Assembly (NCBI GenBank): GCA_030544235.1
Contig: CM060470.1
Span: forward strand, 16,144,356-16,208,355
Reading direction: 5' to 3'
Length of the DNA stretch: 64,000 bases
Origin: Lepturacanthus savala
Taxonomy: Eukaryota > Chordata > Actinopteri > Scombriformes > Trichiuridae
Every line of letters begins with the position of its first letter. The first letter of the stretch is position 1. The notes beneath the pieces were generated by a model. That model was not told the DNA's origin and made no database searches. It worked only from the letters and a program-made list of their open reading frames with translations. The position numbers and the translations under genes were made by a program. This document shows positions 51,201 through 59,195 of the stretch, one piece after another.

Positions 51201-54200
51201 TCCATGTAACAGCCTGGTGTTTCTAGACCATGAAAGCATGCTAATTTTTATAAACAGACTAATTTGGGAAAATGGCAAATTAGGACCCCTTTAAATCAGT
51301 TTTATATTTTATAAAATAACCTCATAAACCTATTGAAATCTTTGGTCCATATCGGAGTATGATTGCTCTGCTCTGATACGTCCAAAGGAATAATACCAAG
51401 GAGGAAAACAAGCTCAAAACAAGTCTGATTCGGCTGGACTAATAAAGACTTAGACTTTTTAAAAGGTTTACTGCCAATCATAGTTCTGTTAGATGAAGTG
51501 TTCAGGGTTGTTCAAGTGGTTCTCTTCTTCACTACAGCCTTTCCTTTAAATGCAGAGATCTTTTTTATGCAAATCTGACCCTTGCAAATGATGCGAACCC
51601 CAGTAAATGCAGAGTGTGCGATCAACCATGCTCGTCACATCTGCTCCTGGATGTGGGCACCATGGGTTCACTGTTCATATGTAGAGTCACCTCAGACAAG
51701 CAAATAGCTCTTCAAAAACGGGCAGGAATGCCTGAAACAAGGTGCAGAGGGCTTCGTGAATGTATCTTTCAGGCTGGATTGGTGTGATTTAGCCAATATC
51801 CCTAATTTTGTTAAAAAAACAAGATCAAATTTTGACTACAGTATCACATTCAGCTGTCAGCTGGTATGGCCACTCATCTCCACTGAGGATAAACCCCCCC
51901 CCCCCCCCCCCCCCCACCCACCCACTTATGCAAACCTAAATTTTCTGCTGGTGAAATCACAGCTGTAAACATAAATCCAATCTTCAAAATGTCTTTACAG
52001 AAACCTAATTGTGATGGGTTGTGTGTGATTGTGTGTGTACACAATACGTTTAGAAACACTATGCTGTGCACAAGATGGCAGCAAAAGAGGATTTAAAGCA
52101 ACAGTGAGCTTACATCAGAGAGGCTGATGTGCTACAGATTGGATTTAATTTAGTGCAACAATGATAGACAGTCACAACACAATAATTTCTTTAATGGATT
52201 AATTTCCTTGTGTAGGTGGTGATAAAAAGTACAATAGTACTGCACATGAGTATTTAGCCTGACACGTAGGAACACTGATTTTCTTTAATTAACTGATACA
52301 AACTCCTGAATTGTTGTTTTGTATTGTCGACTGTATAAATGCAATTGCTTTAACCCAATTTGGAGTCTCAAATTAACCTAAGCATGTTTTTGGACTGTTG
52401 GAGGAAGCTGGAGAAATCCCATGTACGGGGAAGACATGCAAACCCCACACAGTAGAAGAAGGTCCCAGCCCACTCCACTGTGTCACCCTCGCTTTAACCC
52501 ATTCAAGCCTATTTTTTCTTTTCAGTTTTAACCCGTCCTCTACATTTCAATTTGGCTCCTCTAAATCACTAAGGAAGAAAATAACACTAATATGAAACCT
52601 GCTCACTTTCTAAAAGAAAGTCAAATGTTTTTCTTGGCCCCATGTTGCAGATCTCTCTCTCTCTCTCTCTCACACACACAAAGGTGTGCCAATGCCCTGA
52701 AGGAACTATCGAACACCTACACCAAGGAATATGAAACTTGTACTGTAGGTACAAGGAGGAACAAGAAGTTTACCAACTAAATAAACCTTATTTTTTTTCC
52801 GCTGCATACAGTCGACATAAACTTTAACTGTTACCGCTGTTAAAATTAATCCAAAGCCCCCGTCGCTGTGTTTGCCGGCTCTGCTGCACTTAAATAAACC
52901 GAGGCCATCGTTAACCATATTAATTACGCCTGTGCCTTTTCCTGCTATGACTTGTCAAATCGTCCGCAGTGAAAAAGGACCACTGCTAAACACTATGCGC
53001 ACTTACACACGCTATATAGGGCAAACACTCACTAACAACACTTAATTTTACAGCACGGAAAGTTATTTTAATAATGATCGATCGGGTCCGTCGTTTGTTC
53101 GTGCAACAATTTAATGTGTGATAATCTGCTGTGCAGTTTAACACGGCGTATTTTGTAGCAGGTATTTATTCTTTTACATGGGAAATATATATGTATCAGG
53201 CACTGTATTTTATAGTGCACATTTATTTAGATTGTGCATTCATTTTCTACTTAGGATGTTTGGTTTCTATGCACATCTATGTGAATGATCACTTTTTTAA
53301 AAAACGTTTCATCAGTGATTCCAATACATGTGCTGTCAGTACCTGTGCAAATGATAATAAGTAGCTGCAATCTTGCATTAAAAGACAAAATAAAGTAAAA
53401 CCAAATGATATGCGCTGTGTGCATATTTGAATCATCATCTTACCTTCCAGTGATGAGGAGGAAGAGGGTGAGGATGACGAGGAGGGTAAAGCCTCCCACT
53501 GCTGCCGTGACGATGACCAACACTTGGCCCTGGTCGGACGCGATATCTGATGCTGCAGGTGGTGAAGTTTAGTCAAATATGGACATGTGTAAAAAAGGGA
53601 AGGAGGAACAGAAAATGGAGGAGGACAGCAGAAAGAAATGATGGTAGAAGAAGAAGATATGGAAATGGGAAGAAGATAAATACAAAGCGTTGAATGTGAA
53701 TAGCAAAGAAGGAAATGAGGTGGTGGGCAGGATGAGGTGAAAAGAAAGGGGGGAAAAAAATAAAGATTTTCATTTAAACATCGTCTTAAATATTCCTCTC
53801 CATCAATGTGCCATACATACACAGACACCGTGCACACTTCTTGGTATTACAGAGATGTTTGAGCAGCTCTTTGTAATAATAAAAAAAAAGCCCTCCATCA
53901 GCTTTCTTACTGGAATGATTCATATGCCTGCTGCTGTTTAATTAATATTATTCATTCATGAAATTGTGATTTAGTTCATGATCATTTGGTTAAATTGGTC
54001 CCATTTGATATTCATGATTTTCCCTTTTCTGTGTCTTGTCACAAGGCTAACGAATCCTAGATAATTGAAAGATGATTGCTATTACCAAACTTATTTCTAT
54101 AATATTTCACGCTTAATGAATATGAATTGGAGATCAGGGTACGTGGTCGCTGGCCCGGTGAGTGAGGCTCTACAGTCGGTTTCTACAGTATGTGCGGGTG

Positions 54201-57200
54201 TATATGTCAAGAATGTGTGTGTGTGTATGTGTGTGTGTGTTTGGCTGGATAAAAGTAATTACAGACCACTCAGAGAGAGTGAAAGTGGCGGGAGCCGGAT
54301 CACACAAGACAATCCTCCCGGCCGTCAGCTTCATACACTCTTCACACCACTTAACTAAGCAGATGTGTTGGTCTGATGCTGTTGTAATGAGGTGTGTGTG
54401 CGTGTGTGTGCGCGCAAGTGTGTGTGCATATGTGAAAAGGAAGAGAGACAGAAGTGGCAGAGGACAGAATGCAAAAAGGGAAGGTGAGGGATGAGGAAAT
54501 GGATGACACCAATAGGCGAGAGAGAGAGGGTGGGGGGTGGGGGGGGGAGTGACAGACAAATACAAAGACTGATGGAAAAACAAGCGCATGAGACAGTGAC
54601 TGACAGACAGACTGACAGACAGGGAGAGAGCGACAGGGGCCAAATCTGCTTTTCTCTTTCAGATAAAAGGCCAGGCAGTACAAAGGCTTGGCCAAGCACC
54701 ATCTGATCCACAGATAAAGCAAAGCTCTGCAGCTTTGGAAGGGAGAGGGCGACTGTGAAGCCAAATCAGCTCACAACAATACCTGACCCAACATAAAAGG
54801 GCAACCGAACCTTTTGTGTTTTATGAGTAGGCTTGCAATAAAGCTACCACTCAAAACACACATACACACAAAAAAACAAAACATTGATTAAAAGTACACC
54901 AAACATCAAGCCTGTATTGTCAGACTCCCTTGCTGATTGCATTGAATTTTTTTTTTAAATGTTTATTGCGACGGATATCCTGACATTTAAGGGATTTGGA
55001 GTTCACAAACACAATCAATATGAAGTGCATACTGCAGGGAGGGCAAGTGGCTCCAGTGTTATCACAATGGAGACTGCAGACATGGGGGGAAAAAAACAGA
55101 AAGTTATATCTGGGTGCATTTTAGCATCTTTTAAAGACAAAATCAGGTTTTCAACTAATAAAGAATAAAAAAGAGGAATGAAAAAATATCAGACAATTAT
55201 TATTAAAACGAAAGAGGATTCATTTAAGGTTTTACATAGAATGTATCTTTTAATCAAGCTTTGGGATGGTTTAAAATGAATATTCAATAATATCTATGTG
55301 TACAAAAAATACTTTAGTTTTCTATTGTGGTCAAATGGTCATTCTGTATGTTAGTGACATCTTATATTTTTGAAAACAATTCATTGTACTTTATTTCATT
55401 TTTATTTTATTCACAGTACATGAAATCACAACACAAAATCCAGCTGTAAATTTTGCTTCCTCCTCCTATATTATCAAATATCTATTTATTGTAAGGAGAT
55501 TCTTGCATTATCATTTTTAAAACATGTTTATTTGCTCAAATGAATTCATTTCCTGGTAGGTTGTTTCACTTTCTGTTCTTATACGTCAGTAAGGCATGGA
55601 AATTACTATTTTTTTAACTTAATTGTTAACTTAAACTTAAATATATGGTGGGAAAAAAACAACTTTCCTTAGCAAAAAGAAGATTATTGGTAACTGTCCT
55701 TGTTTTTGGGCTCACATCCAGTTTAATCATTTTCTGTTGTGGCTGTGCAGGCTGCCCTGGGTGCTGCCCCAGGCCAACTGAACTTTATCTAACCCCGGAC
55801 CAGTGCTCGGACTGAGCATCTTCGTCTCTACAAACTGGTGTATGTCATGGCAAAGTTTTTGCAATAATATAATACTCAATTATGTTGCTGTTAACAGAAT
55901 GCTGGCAAGCTGCTTAAAAACATGTTTGGTTCAAGCATAAAAAGGCCAAGGCAGAGTAACGAGGTGTCTTTTTTGTGGCAAAATATTGTGGGATCACATT
56001 GTAAAAATGGCTTTTGGTCACACCTTCTCATTCAATGTGTTTTCTTTATTTTCATGACTATTTACATTGTAGATTCTTACTAAAGGCATCAAAGCTATGA
56101 ATGAACACGTTTATGGTGTTATGTACTTAACAAAAAAGGTGAAATAACTGAAAACGTATTTTATATTTGAGTTTCTTCAAAACAGCCACCTTTTGCTCTG
56201 ATTGATAAAGCACGAAATTCCACTAAATAACCCTGATAAGACACAACTATGAAGTGAAAACCATTTCAGGTGACTACCTCTTGAAGCTCATCAAGAGAAT
56301 GCCAAGAGTGTGCAAAGCAGTAATCAGAGCAAAGGGTGGCTATTTTGAAGAAACTAGGATATAAAAATGTTTTCAGTTATTTCACCTTTTTTTGTTAAGT
56401 ACATAACACCACACATGTTCATTCATAGTTTTGATGCCTTCAGTGAGAATCTTTTGGCCTGTACTGTAATTCATGAACACAATTGATTCAAATAAAAAAA
56501 AAGAAAAAGAAATGAGCAGAAATTGTACTTGCAGGTTCAACGGCAGAAAAGCAGAGGCTACAGTCATGTTTGCAAGTGTTTGTTCGCCTGTCCAATAATT
56601 TTCTAACAGATCTGGGGGTGTTTCTAGACCCTGATCTGAACATCTGTGATTGCCCTTGTTTTACAATCAAAAGGTGCCGAACCACAGACCTAGTCCTATT
56701 CCAGTCCACAGCAGGGATGTGAAGCAGTAACATGCTTCTGACAATTTTCATTATGTTGTCATTTTTTTCTGGAGAAAACTGCATCGACAGAAGTACAGAC
56801 ACACACACACACACACACACAAAACAGATACATCGCTTCCTCAAAACAAGTGTTAACAACGACATGAGGTACTTACAGTCTCCTGTGGTTTCGTACTCGT
56901 ATTTAGGGGAGTAGGAGCTGTATCCAGCCAGTGTTCGGGTGCGTACGCTGAAGACGTACCAGGTGGTTGGATTTAAACCGGAGATGATCACACTAGGAGC
57001 CTTGGTGCGTGTTGACGAGTAGCTCAACTGCTCATGTTCCTGCGGGGGGAGAGTGAAGGATAGAAAGAAAAATGACCACGATGAACCTGATTCACTGGCA
57101 CCAAATCATCAAAATTCCAACTGGGGCGCCAATTTAGCCCCGTCTATGCTGTGGTTGCTTCATAGATGTTGATTCATTTTAAAATACACTACTGTAAAGT

Positions 57201-58265
57201 TTGTGGTCACCCAGACAATTTAGTGTTTTCCATGAAAAGTCACACTTTTATTCACCACCATGAGTTAGAAATATTGATTTGTATTTGAAATATTTTTACA
57301 TCAAAGGAAGGTCAGTTTTATAGTTTCTCTGACGAGCCAAACTGTTTTTAGCTGTGCTAACATGATTACCCAAGGGTTTTCTAATCATCCATTAGCCTTC
57401 TGATGCAATGAGCAAACACATTGAACCATTAGAACACTGGAGTGATAGTTGCTGGAAATGGGCCTCTATACATCTATGTAGATATTGCACCAAAAAAACA
57501 TTTGCAGCTAGAATAGTCACTTATCACATTAGCAATGTAAAGAGTGTATTTCTGATTAGTTTAAAGTTATATTCATTGAAAAAATAAAGTGACCCCAAAC
57601 TTTAATAGTGGATAATATTGGATATTATTTAGGATTATAATTCTTGTTGCAAGTTGTAGTTCATTAAAACGTGTCAAAAGTGTAACTGTTATTTTTTTTT
57701 ACTTTTTATTTGTACTTTTGATGTTGTTGCTGTTCTTTGAATTTTGAGAATTGTTTTATTTTGTTATTTTATCTTAATTTCTTGGGAGGTTTCCTTGAAT
57801 AAACCCATTCTAGTCTGTTTACCTCTCCGGCACTCATATTGTTTTTTTTTTTTTTTCACTTGTTTCTGTATTATGGTGCAAACACAACACTAAAATAAAT
57901 GTATTCTATATACAGTATTTTTAAACCCATAAAAATGGAGGAGCTGACATGATTGACCAGTTTTAAAGCTTTGCCCACCTCCACCTTCTCATAGTGACTT
58001 AAATTGTCCATTATCTATTATACTGCATTACAGGTAGTTAACATGAAAGGGGCCATACTGACCCCATACTCTGGCAATCCATCTCACTCATTTTCAGACT
58101 CGGCCTAGACTTAAACAGAAGTCACTGCACTGTACTGTACCTTCTCATAATATTTGATCTCGTAGTCCAGGATGGGCAGAGCTGTCTGTTCAGGCTGCTG
58201 CCAGGAGAGAGCGATGCTGTTGGGAGAAGCCCAGTCTTTCTTCAGAGCCCCCACCAGAGACGGAC
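22535..58265 (-). CDS. epha6: ephrin type-A receptor 6 (3' half: FN3-2, TM, kinase, SAM)
   Basis: EphA6 is a receptor tyrosine kinase for GPI-anchored ephrin-A ligands and works in neural wiring and vascular patterning. Twelve coding exons (listed separately) total 1661 bp and encode the last 552 residues. They hold part of the second fibronectin III domain, the transmembrane helix, juxtamembrane YVDPDTYEDP, the kinase domain and the SAM domain, ending EKGFHV, a class II-type PDZ ligand. All kinase signatures are present: GAGEFGEV loop, VAIK lysine, HRDLAARN, DFG and APE, so the enzyme should be active. SASDAWSYG (Ala where most Ephs have Val), the phrase LSIEEGYRLPAPMGCP and the C-terminus fit EphA6 and not EphA3 or EphA10. 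Exons for the ligand-binding domain, Cys-rich region and first FN3 domain are missing and lie beyond 64000. Introns reach 9.7 kb. arl6 follows on the same strand, as in mammals. Confidence 0.95.
22650..24142 (-). other. epha6 intron with two repeat fragments
   Basis: Holds a minus-orientation copy of the CACTGCAAAAA element (22985-23244). It also holds a fragment with CCTCTGTCTGAAACAAGCCC and CTCTGATTGGTTAG (about 23560-23690), which resembles a common teleost short element. No exon seen. Confidence 0.5.
22985..23244 (-). mobile_element. CACTGCAAAAA-end element, partial copy
   Basis: TTCTACTCAATATTGGACTA and ACAAGTTACTGTG are the reverse complement of blocks in the element at 29567-30089. 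It ends TTATTGCAGTG. Confidence 0.55.
24143..24292 (-). CDS. epha6: epha6 exon: kinase-SAM linker and SAM domain
   Basis: 150 bp. Reads LPESPGEEMDYPVF, then ISIGDWLDSIKMSQYKSNF and MAAGYNTLDSVARMSI. The GDWLDSIKM start of SAM helix 1 is typical of EphA6/EphA8. Donor GA|GTGAGT. Confidence 0.96.
24985..25178 (-). CDS. epha6: epha6 exon: kinase C-lobe end
   Basis: 194 bp, opens VILSIEEGYRLPAPMGCP and continues LHQLMLHCWQKERSHRPKF to VVEDIQ. It contains the conserved C-lobe CWQKxRxxRP motif (subdomain XI). Its phase-2 donor AG|GTACAG makes a Ser with the next exon. Confidence 0.97.
26069..26380 (+). mobile_element. short non-autonomous DNA element, ATTAATCG family, copy 2
   Basis: Opens GGCTGCAGCTAAGAACTAG, contains AATCAATTAATCGTTTAAAA, CACTGCTTCCCAAAGCTGG and AGCTAAAGAAACCAGAAATC, and closes ATTGCTGCAGCTCTGG. 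Blocks are shared with copies at 13898 and 31062, which are in the other orientation. Confidence 0.75.
27435..28005 (+). mobile_element. CACTG(C/T)AAAAA-end element, A+T-rich copy
   Basis: The ends CACTGTAAAAAG and CTTTTTGCAGTG-like (TTTTTGCAGTG) are inverted. The middle has many ATTAATTGAATT words. Assignment to the family at 29567-30089 rests on the ends and on AACTAAAATCAAGAAA text. Confidence 0.4.
29365..29514 (-). CDS. epha6: epha6 exon: activation loop end and APE motif
   Basis: 150 bp, phase 0 on both sides: GGKIPIRWTAPEAISYRKF, SSASDAWSYGIVMWEVMSY, GERPYWEMSNQD. Holds the APE motif. The Ala in DAWSYG is an EphA6 feature. Confidence 0.97.
29567..30089 (+). mobile_element. CACTGCAAAAA-end element, about 520 bp
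   Basis: Starts CACTGCAAAAATAACTTG and ends CATTTTTGCAGTG, so the termini are inverted. The A+T-rich body has repeated ATCTCATATTT(AT)T and GGTCAATTTA words. It lies only 52 bp upstream of an epha6 kinase exon acceptor. Confidence 0.6.
30644..30853 (-). CDS. epha6: epha6 exon: catalytic loop and DFG
   Basis: 210 bp. QHDGHFTVIQLVGMLRGIAS, then GMKYLSDMGYVHRDLAARN and [31 protein letters not shown]. Holds the catalytic Asp of HRDLAARN, the Mg-binding DFG and the activation-loop Tyr. Acceptor is CTGCCAG|CAACAC. Confidence 0.97.
31062..31335 (-). mobile_element. short non-autonomous DNA element, ATTAATCG family, copy 3
   Basis: Reverse orientation relative to copy 2: CACCAACTATTTTGATAAAT, GGTTTCTTTAGTCTTCTGTA, GCAGCTTTGGGAAACCATGA, ATTAATCAATTAATCCGGTC. 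In epha6 intron 30854-32111. Confidence 0.7.
31743..31822. repeat. (TA)n microsatellite, 80 bp
   Basis: Pure TA dinucleotides in an epha6 intron, about 290 bp from the 62-bp kinase exon. Confidence 0.98.
32112..32173 (-). CDS. epha6: epha6 exon: kinase hinge (62 bp)
   Basis: Reads RPVMIVVEYMENGSLDSFLR, covering the gatekeeper and hinge of the kinase. Its first two bases complete the Ser of TKS from the preceding exon. Donor AGG|GTGAGT. Confidence 0.97.
32711..32772. repeat. (GT)n microsatellite, 62 bp
   Basis: Pure GT dinucleotides on the plus strand, (CA)n in the sense of epha6. Confidence 0.98.
35656..35874. mobile_element. 219-bp inverted-repeat element (ACACTAYTCACAATAAG ends)
   Basis: Left end ACACTACTCACAATAAGTGA followed by GGGATATTG. 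The right end reversed reads ACACTATTCACAATAAGGGATATTG. Only a TGA insertion and one substitution separate them. Flanked on the left by TATAT. No coding capacity. Confidence 0.7.
35875..35961. repeat. (CA)n microsatellite, 87 bp
   Basis: Starts at the very end of the inverted-repeat element 35656-35874, as if grown from its terminal GTGTAC. Confidence 0.98.
37128..37174. repeat. (AT)n microsatellite, 47 bp
   Basis: Pure AT dinucleotides in an epha6 intron. Confidence 0.97.
38215..39200. repeat. partial tandem duplication of an interspersed repeat
   Basis: Two related units. ACACAAACACCGGTATACTG and AATAATGTCATGCACATG near 38815-38930 match text near 38225-38290. AGATGGCAGCAATGCAACTT plus GAAGAAGAAGAAAC is present at both 38609-38670 and 38972-39040. 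The first spacing is about 640 bp and the second about 365 bp, so the second unit lacks some 275 bp. The opening GCTTCGTCCACACAAACAC resembles a common teleost repeat. Confidence 0.6.
40020..40307 (-). mobile_element. inverted-repeat element, CCACTACCGTTTGGGGTCAC ends, copy 1
   Basis: Left TACTGTTTGGGGTCAC; right GTGACCCCAAACGGTAGTGG. Internal blocks AACTAATCAGAAATACACTC and GAGGCCCATTTCCAGCAACT recur reversed in 57187-57611. A well-known teleost short element, probably Tc1/mariner-related (from memory). Ends 259 bp before a kinase exon donor. Confidence 0.7.
40566..40751 (-). CDS. epha6: epha6 exon: kinase N-lobe with catalytic lysine
   Basis: 186 bp, the length usual for this Eph exon. EFGEVCSGRLRTPGKKEI, AVAIKTLKGGYVERQRRDF, LREASIMGQFDHPNIIRLEG, VVTK. 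Holds the VAIK lysine and the alpha-C glutamate (REASI). The glycine loop GAGEFGEV is completed across the upstream junction. Confidence 0.97.
41234..41359 (-). CDS. epha6: epha6 exon: juxtamembrane region
   Basis: 126 bp. PFPGVKTYVDPDTYEDP, TQAIHEFTKEIDPSRIRIER, VIGA. The two tyrosines in YVDPDTYEDP are the conserved Eph juxtamembrane autophosphorylation sites that relieve kinase autoinhibition and bind SH2 proteins. Confidence 0.97.
41763..41854. repeat. (AT)n microsatellite, 92 bp
   Basis: The longest pure AT tract in the window, in epha6 intron 41360-43702. Confidence 0.98.
42222..42274. repeat. (CA)n microsatellite with CACGCG head
   Basis: Pure CA from 42241 to 42274, preceded by alternating GCACGCGCAC. 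The whole tract is alternating purine-pyrimidine. Confidence 0.95.
43703..43773 (-). CDS. epha6: epha6 exon: cytoplasmic stop-transfer segment (71 bp)
   Basis: CQWYIKAKMTSEDKRRTSYQ, NGH: the basic segment just inside the membrane. Joins LLITGR upstream and VPFPGVK downstream; both junctions complete split codons (AGG and GTC). Confidence 0.95.
46982..47125 (+). repeat. teleost interspersed repeat (GTCAAGTCAAAC... CAATGGGCTTTACAG)
   Basis: AAGTCAAGTCAAACTTTAGT, CAAATCACAAAATCACC, CAATGGGCTTTACAGTTTGT, CGTCCTTAGACCCTCACATT and AAGGGAAAAA follow the order of a common teleost repeat. Confidence 0.55.
47640..48250. promoter_or_regulatory. CpG-rich intronic block
   Basis: Two G+C-rich parts (about 47700-47860 and 48005-48080) with CGCGCGCG, GCCGCG and CACGCGC runs inside the 9.7-kb epha6 intron. 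No exon or known repeat recognised. Could be an enhancer or an internal promoter. Composition is the only evidence. Confidence 0.25.
49515..50235. repeat. degenerate array of AGATATCT motifs
   Basis: GATATC or a one-base variant occurs about 15 times in 720 bp, usually as AGATATCTSYAATT. Phrases like AATTCAGTTTTGACTA and ACTAGTCAGAAT recur between the motifs. Spacing is irregular (20-120 bp). The core is self-complementary, so the array reads the same on both strands. Confidence 0.65.
51020..51294. mobile_element. 275-bp inverted-repeat element (AAAGGGGYCC ends)
   Basis: Left TTAAAAGGGGCCCCATTATG; the right end reversed reads TTTAAAGGGGTCCTAATTTG. No coding capacity. Resembles a short element widespread in teleosts. 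Confidence 0.55.
51894..51915. repeat. C22 homopolymer followed by (CCCA)n
   Basis: 22 consecutive C on the plus strand, then ACCCACCCAC. On the minus strand this is a G-run able to form a G-quadruplex. Confidence 0.95.
52363..52490 (-). mobile_element. RTE-like LINE 3' tail fragment
   Basis: The minus strand reads TGTGGGGTTTGCATGTCTTC, CTCCAACAGTCCAAAAACA and TTAGGTTAATTTGAGACTCC, the same blocks as in 10815-11085. Confidence 0.65.
52651..52680. repeat. (CT)n(CA)n compound microsatellite
   Basis: About ten CT dinucleotides followed by CACACACACA in an epha6 intron. Confidence 0.85.
53444..53552 (-). CDS. epha6: epha6 exon: transmembrane helix
   Basis: 109 bp. SDIASDQGQVLVIVTAAVGG, FTLLVILTLFLLITG: a single hydrophobic span of about 25 residues, outside to inside. 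The DQGQ(V/I)LVI start is typical of EphA6. It splits the Arg codon before CQWYIK. Confidence 0.97.
53553..56876 (-). other. epha6 intron with G-rich microsatellites and a foldback element
   Basis: Purine-rich and TG-rich low-complexity DNA at 53580-53760 and 54210-54640 (TGTG, GAGAGAG, GGGGGG, and ACAGACAGACTG units near 54598-54622). The foldback element lies at 55990-56465 and (AC)n at 56800-56821. No exon recognised. Confidence 0.6.
55990..56465. mobile_element. foldback (long inverted-repeat) element
   Basis: Arms of about 130 bp at 56072-56201 and 56321-56451 are inverted copies. The left arm reads AAAGGCATCAA and GTACTTAACAAAAAAGGTGA, and the right arm has their reverse complements. 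A spacer of about 120 bp separates them. The text matches a Tc1-like element I know from teleosts (GGTCACACCTTCTCATTCAA end), here duplicated head to head. Confidence 0.75.
56877..57039 (-). CDS. epha6: epha6 exon: second FN3 domain, C-terminal part
   Basis: 163 bp. EHEQLSYSSTRTKAPSVIIS, GLNPTTWYVFSVRTRTLAG, YSSYSPKYEYETTGD: strands E-G of a fibronectin III fold with the YVFxVRxRT core. EphA6 matches best. Confidence 0.97.
57187..57611 (+). mobile_element. inverted-repeat element, CACTAYYR..GGGGTCAC ends, copy 2
   Basis: Left CACTACTGTAAAGTTTGTGG then TCAC; right GTGACCCCAAACTTTAATAG then TGG. Internal ATCATCCATTAGCCTTCTGA, GGAAATGGGCCTCTATACAT and TTTCTGATTAGTTTAAAG pair with copy 1 at 40020-40307 in the opposite orientation. 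Preceded by TA. Confidence 0.75.
58141..58265 (-). CDS. epha6: epha6 exon: second FN3 domain, N-terminal part (first exon in window)
   Basis: 125 bp. PSLVGALKKDWASPNSIAL, SWQQPEQTALPILDYEIKYY, EK. The SWQQP and LDYEIKYYEK blocks are the Eph FN3 hallmarks. The leading GT completes a Gly codon from an exon that lies beyond the window. Confidence 0.97.
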
Positions 58266-58489
58266 CTGTCAGGAAAAAAAAAATATACAGACTTTAGCTT
58301 GACTGCCTCAACTCTACATTAAATTTACCAACCTCAGTAAATCAAATGTTTGAGGACTGGAATTTAGTTCACAAGTTAACTTTTTCACATCACTCCACGA
58401 TAATAATAATAATAAACAATAGTTCATGCATGCATATTTTCCCATATATTCTACTGTATTTCTGTCTGGAGCCAAGCCTCACAATCAAC

Positions 58490-59195
58490 AATAAAACTAA
58501 TTGCTTCACACTATAAACAAGCACTAAAAATAATGGATAAAAAACAATTTAAATGGCACCACTGCATAAATCTTAGAAAACATGCTAAGTCTTGACAGTC
58601 TAATTAAAATCACCTTCATCAGATTAATTTATAAATGTGTTAATGATCTTGCCCCAGCTGTACTCTGTTTGCAGGTGAAAGGGTTAGCTCGTAATAGTAA
58701 TAGAAATACAAGGGGATCAGTGAGAGGAAACCTAGAGTAGTAAAGTGCAAAACCACTTTTGGCTAATCATCTTACATCACTTGTGATTCACTTGTAGAAT
58801 GCCCTGCCTACTGAGATAAAACAAGAAACTGATGAAGAAGTATTTAATAAAAAGGTTAAATCCTGGTTGAAAAGCAACCAAATGTGTGAACATTTGGTTG
58901 CTTTAAATTGTAATTAAATTGTTGAAATTACACATTATGTATTTGACACTACAATTTTATCATTGATATAGCTTGCATTGTATATAGGATCATGCAAAAA
59001 GCATTGCACTTGTATAGAGCTTCTTTGTAATTTATAAAAATTCATCCTTAAGGACATAAGTGTATATTCTAGTGTATGTAGTATTGTATATGGGGTCGGC
59101 TATAAACCTTATAAACAACGGTATCATGTTTTTCTAACTTGGTGCATTGGTTTTGTATTGTCCCTGACAAATAAGCAAAAAATAAATATTCTTTA
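58490..59195 (+). pseudogene. decayed LINE ORF2 3' end and 3' UTR
   Basis: Plus-strand frames, broken by stops and frameshifts, read YKQALKIMDKKQFKWHHC near the start and NALPTEIKQETDEEVFNKK, VKSWLKSNQMCEH near 58797-58893. This is the C-terminal end of a teleost non-LTR retrotransposon reverse transcriptase, whose typical end is WNSLP..SFK..LKSWL. A 3' UTR ending TTGTCCCTGACAAATAAG follows. Antisense to epha6. Confidence 0.7.

Larger units (their letters stand above)
43774..53443 (-). other. 9.7-kb epha6 intron
   Basis: The largest intron in the window. It holds an interspersed repeat (46982-47125), a CpG-rich block (47640-48250), an array of GATATC motifs (49515-50235) and an inverted-repeat element (51020-51294). 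A C22 run (51894-51915), a LINE tail (52363-52490) and a CT/CA microsatellite (52651-52680) follow. No exon recognised; 44000-46980 shows nothing notable. Confidence 0.6.

Noticed and set aside
53289..53837. 182-codon minus-strand open frame
   Set aside because: It runs through the transmembrane exon in the wrong frame and across low-complexity intron; Ser/Pro-rich shadow only.
54170..54764. Several overlapping 70-157-codon frames
   Set aside because: They come from TG, GA and GACA repeats that lack stops by composition.
22535..58265. EphA3, EphA8 or EphA10 identity for the Eph gene
   Set aside because: Kinase core resembles EphA3, but DAWSYG, the DQGQVLVI membrane segment and the EKGFHV end match EphA6. 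EphA10 lacks the HRD motif seen here.
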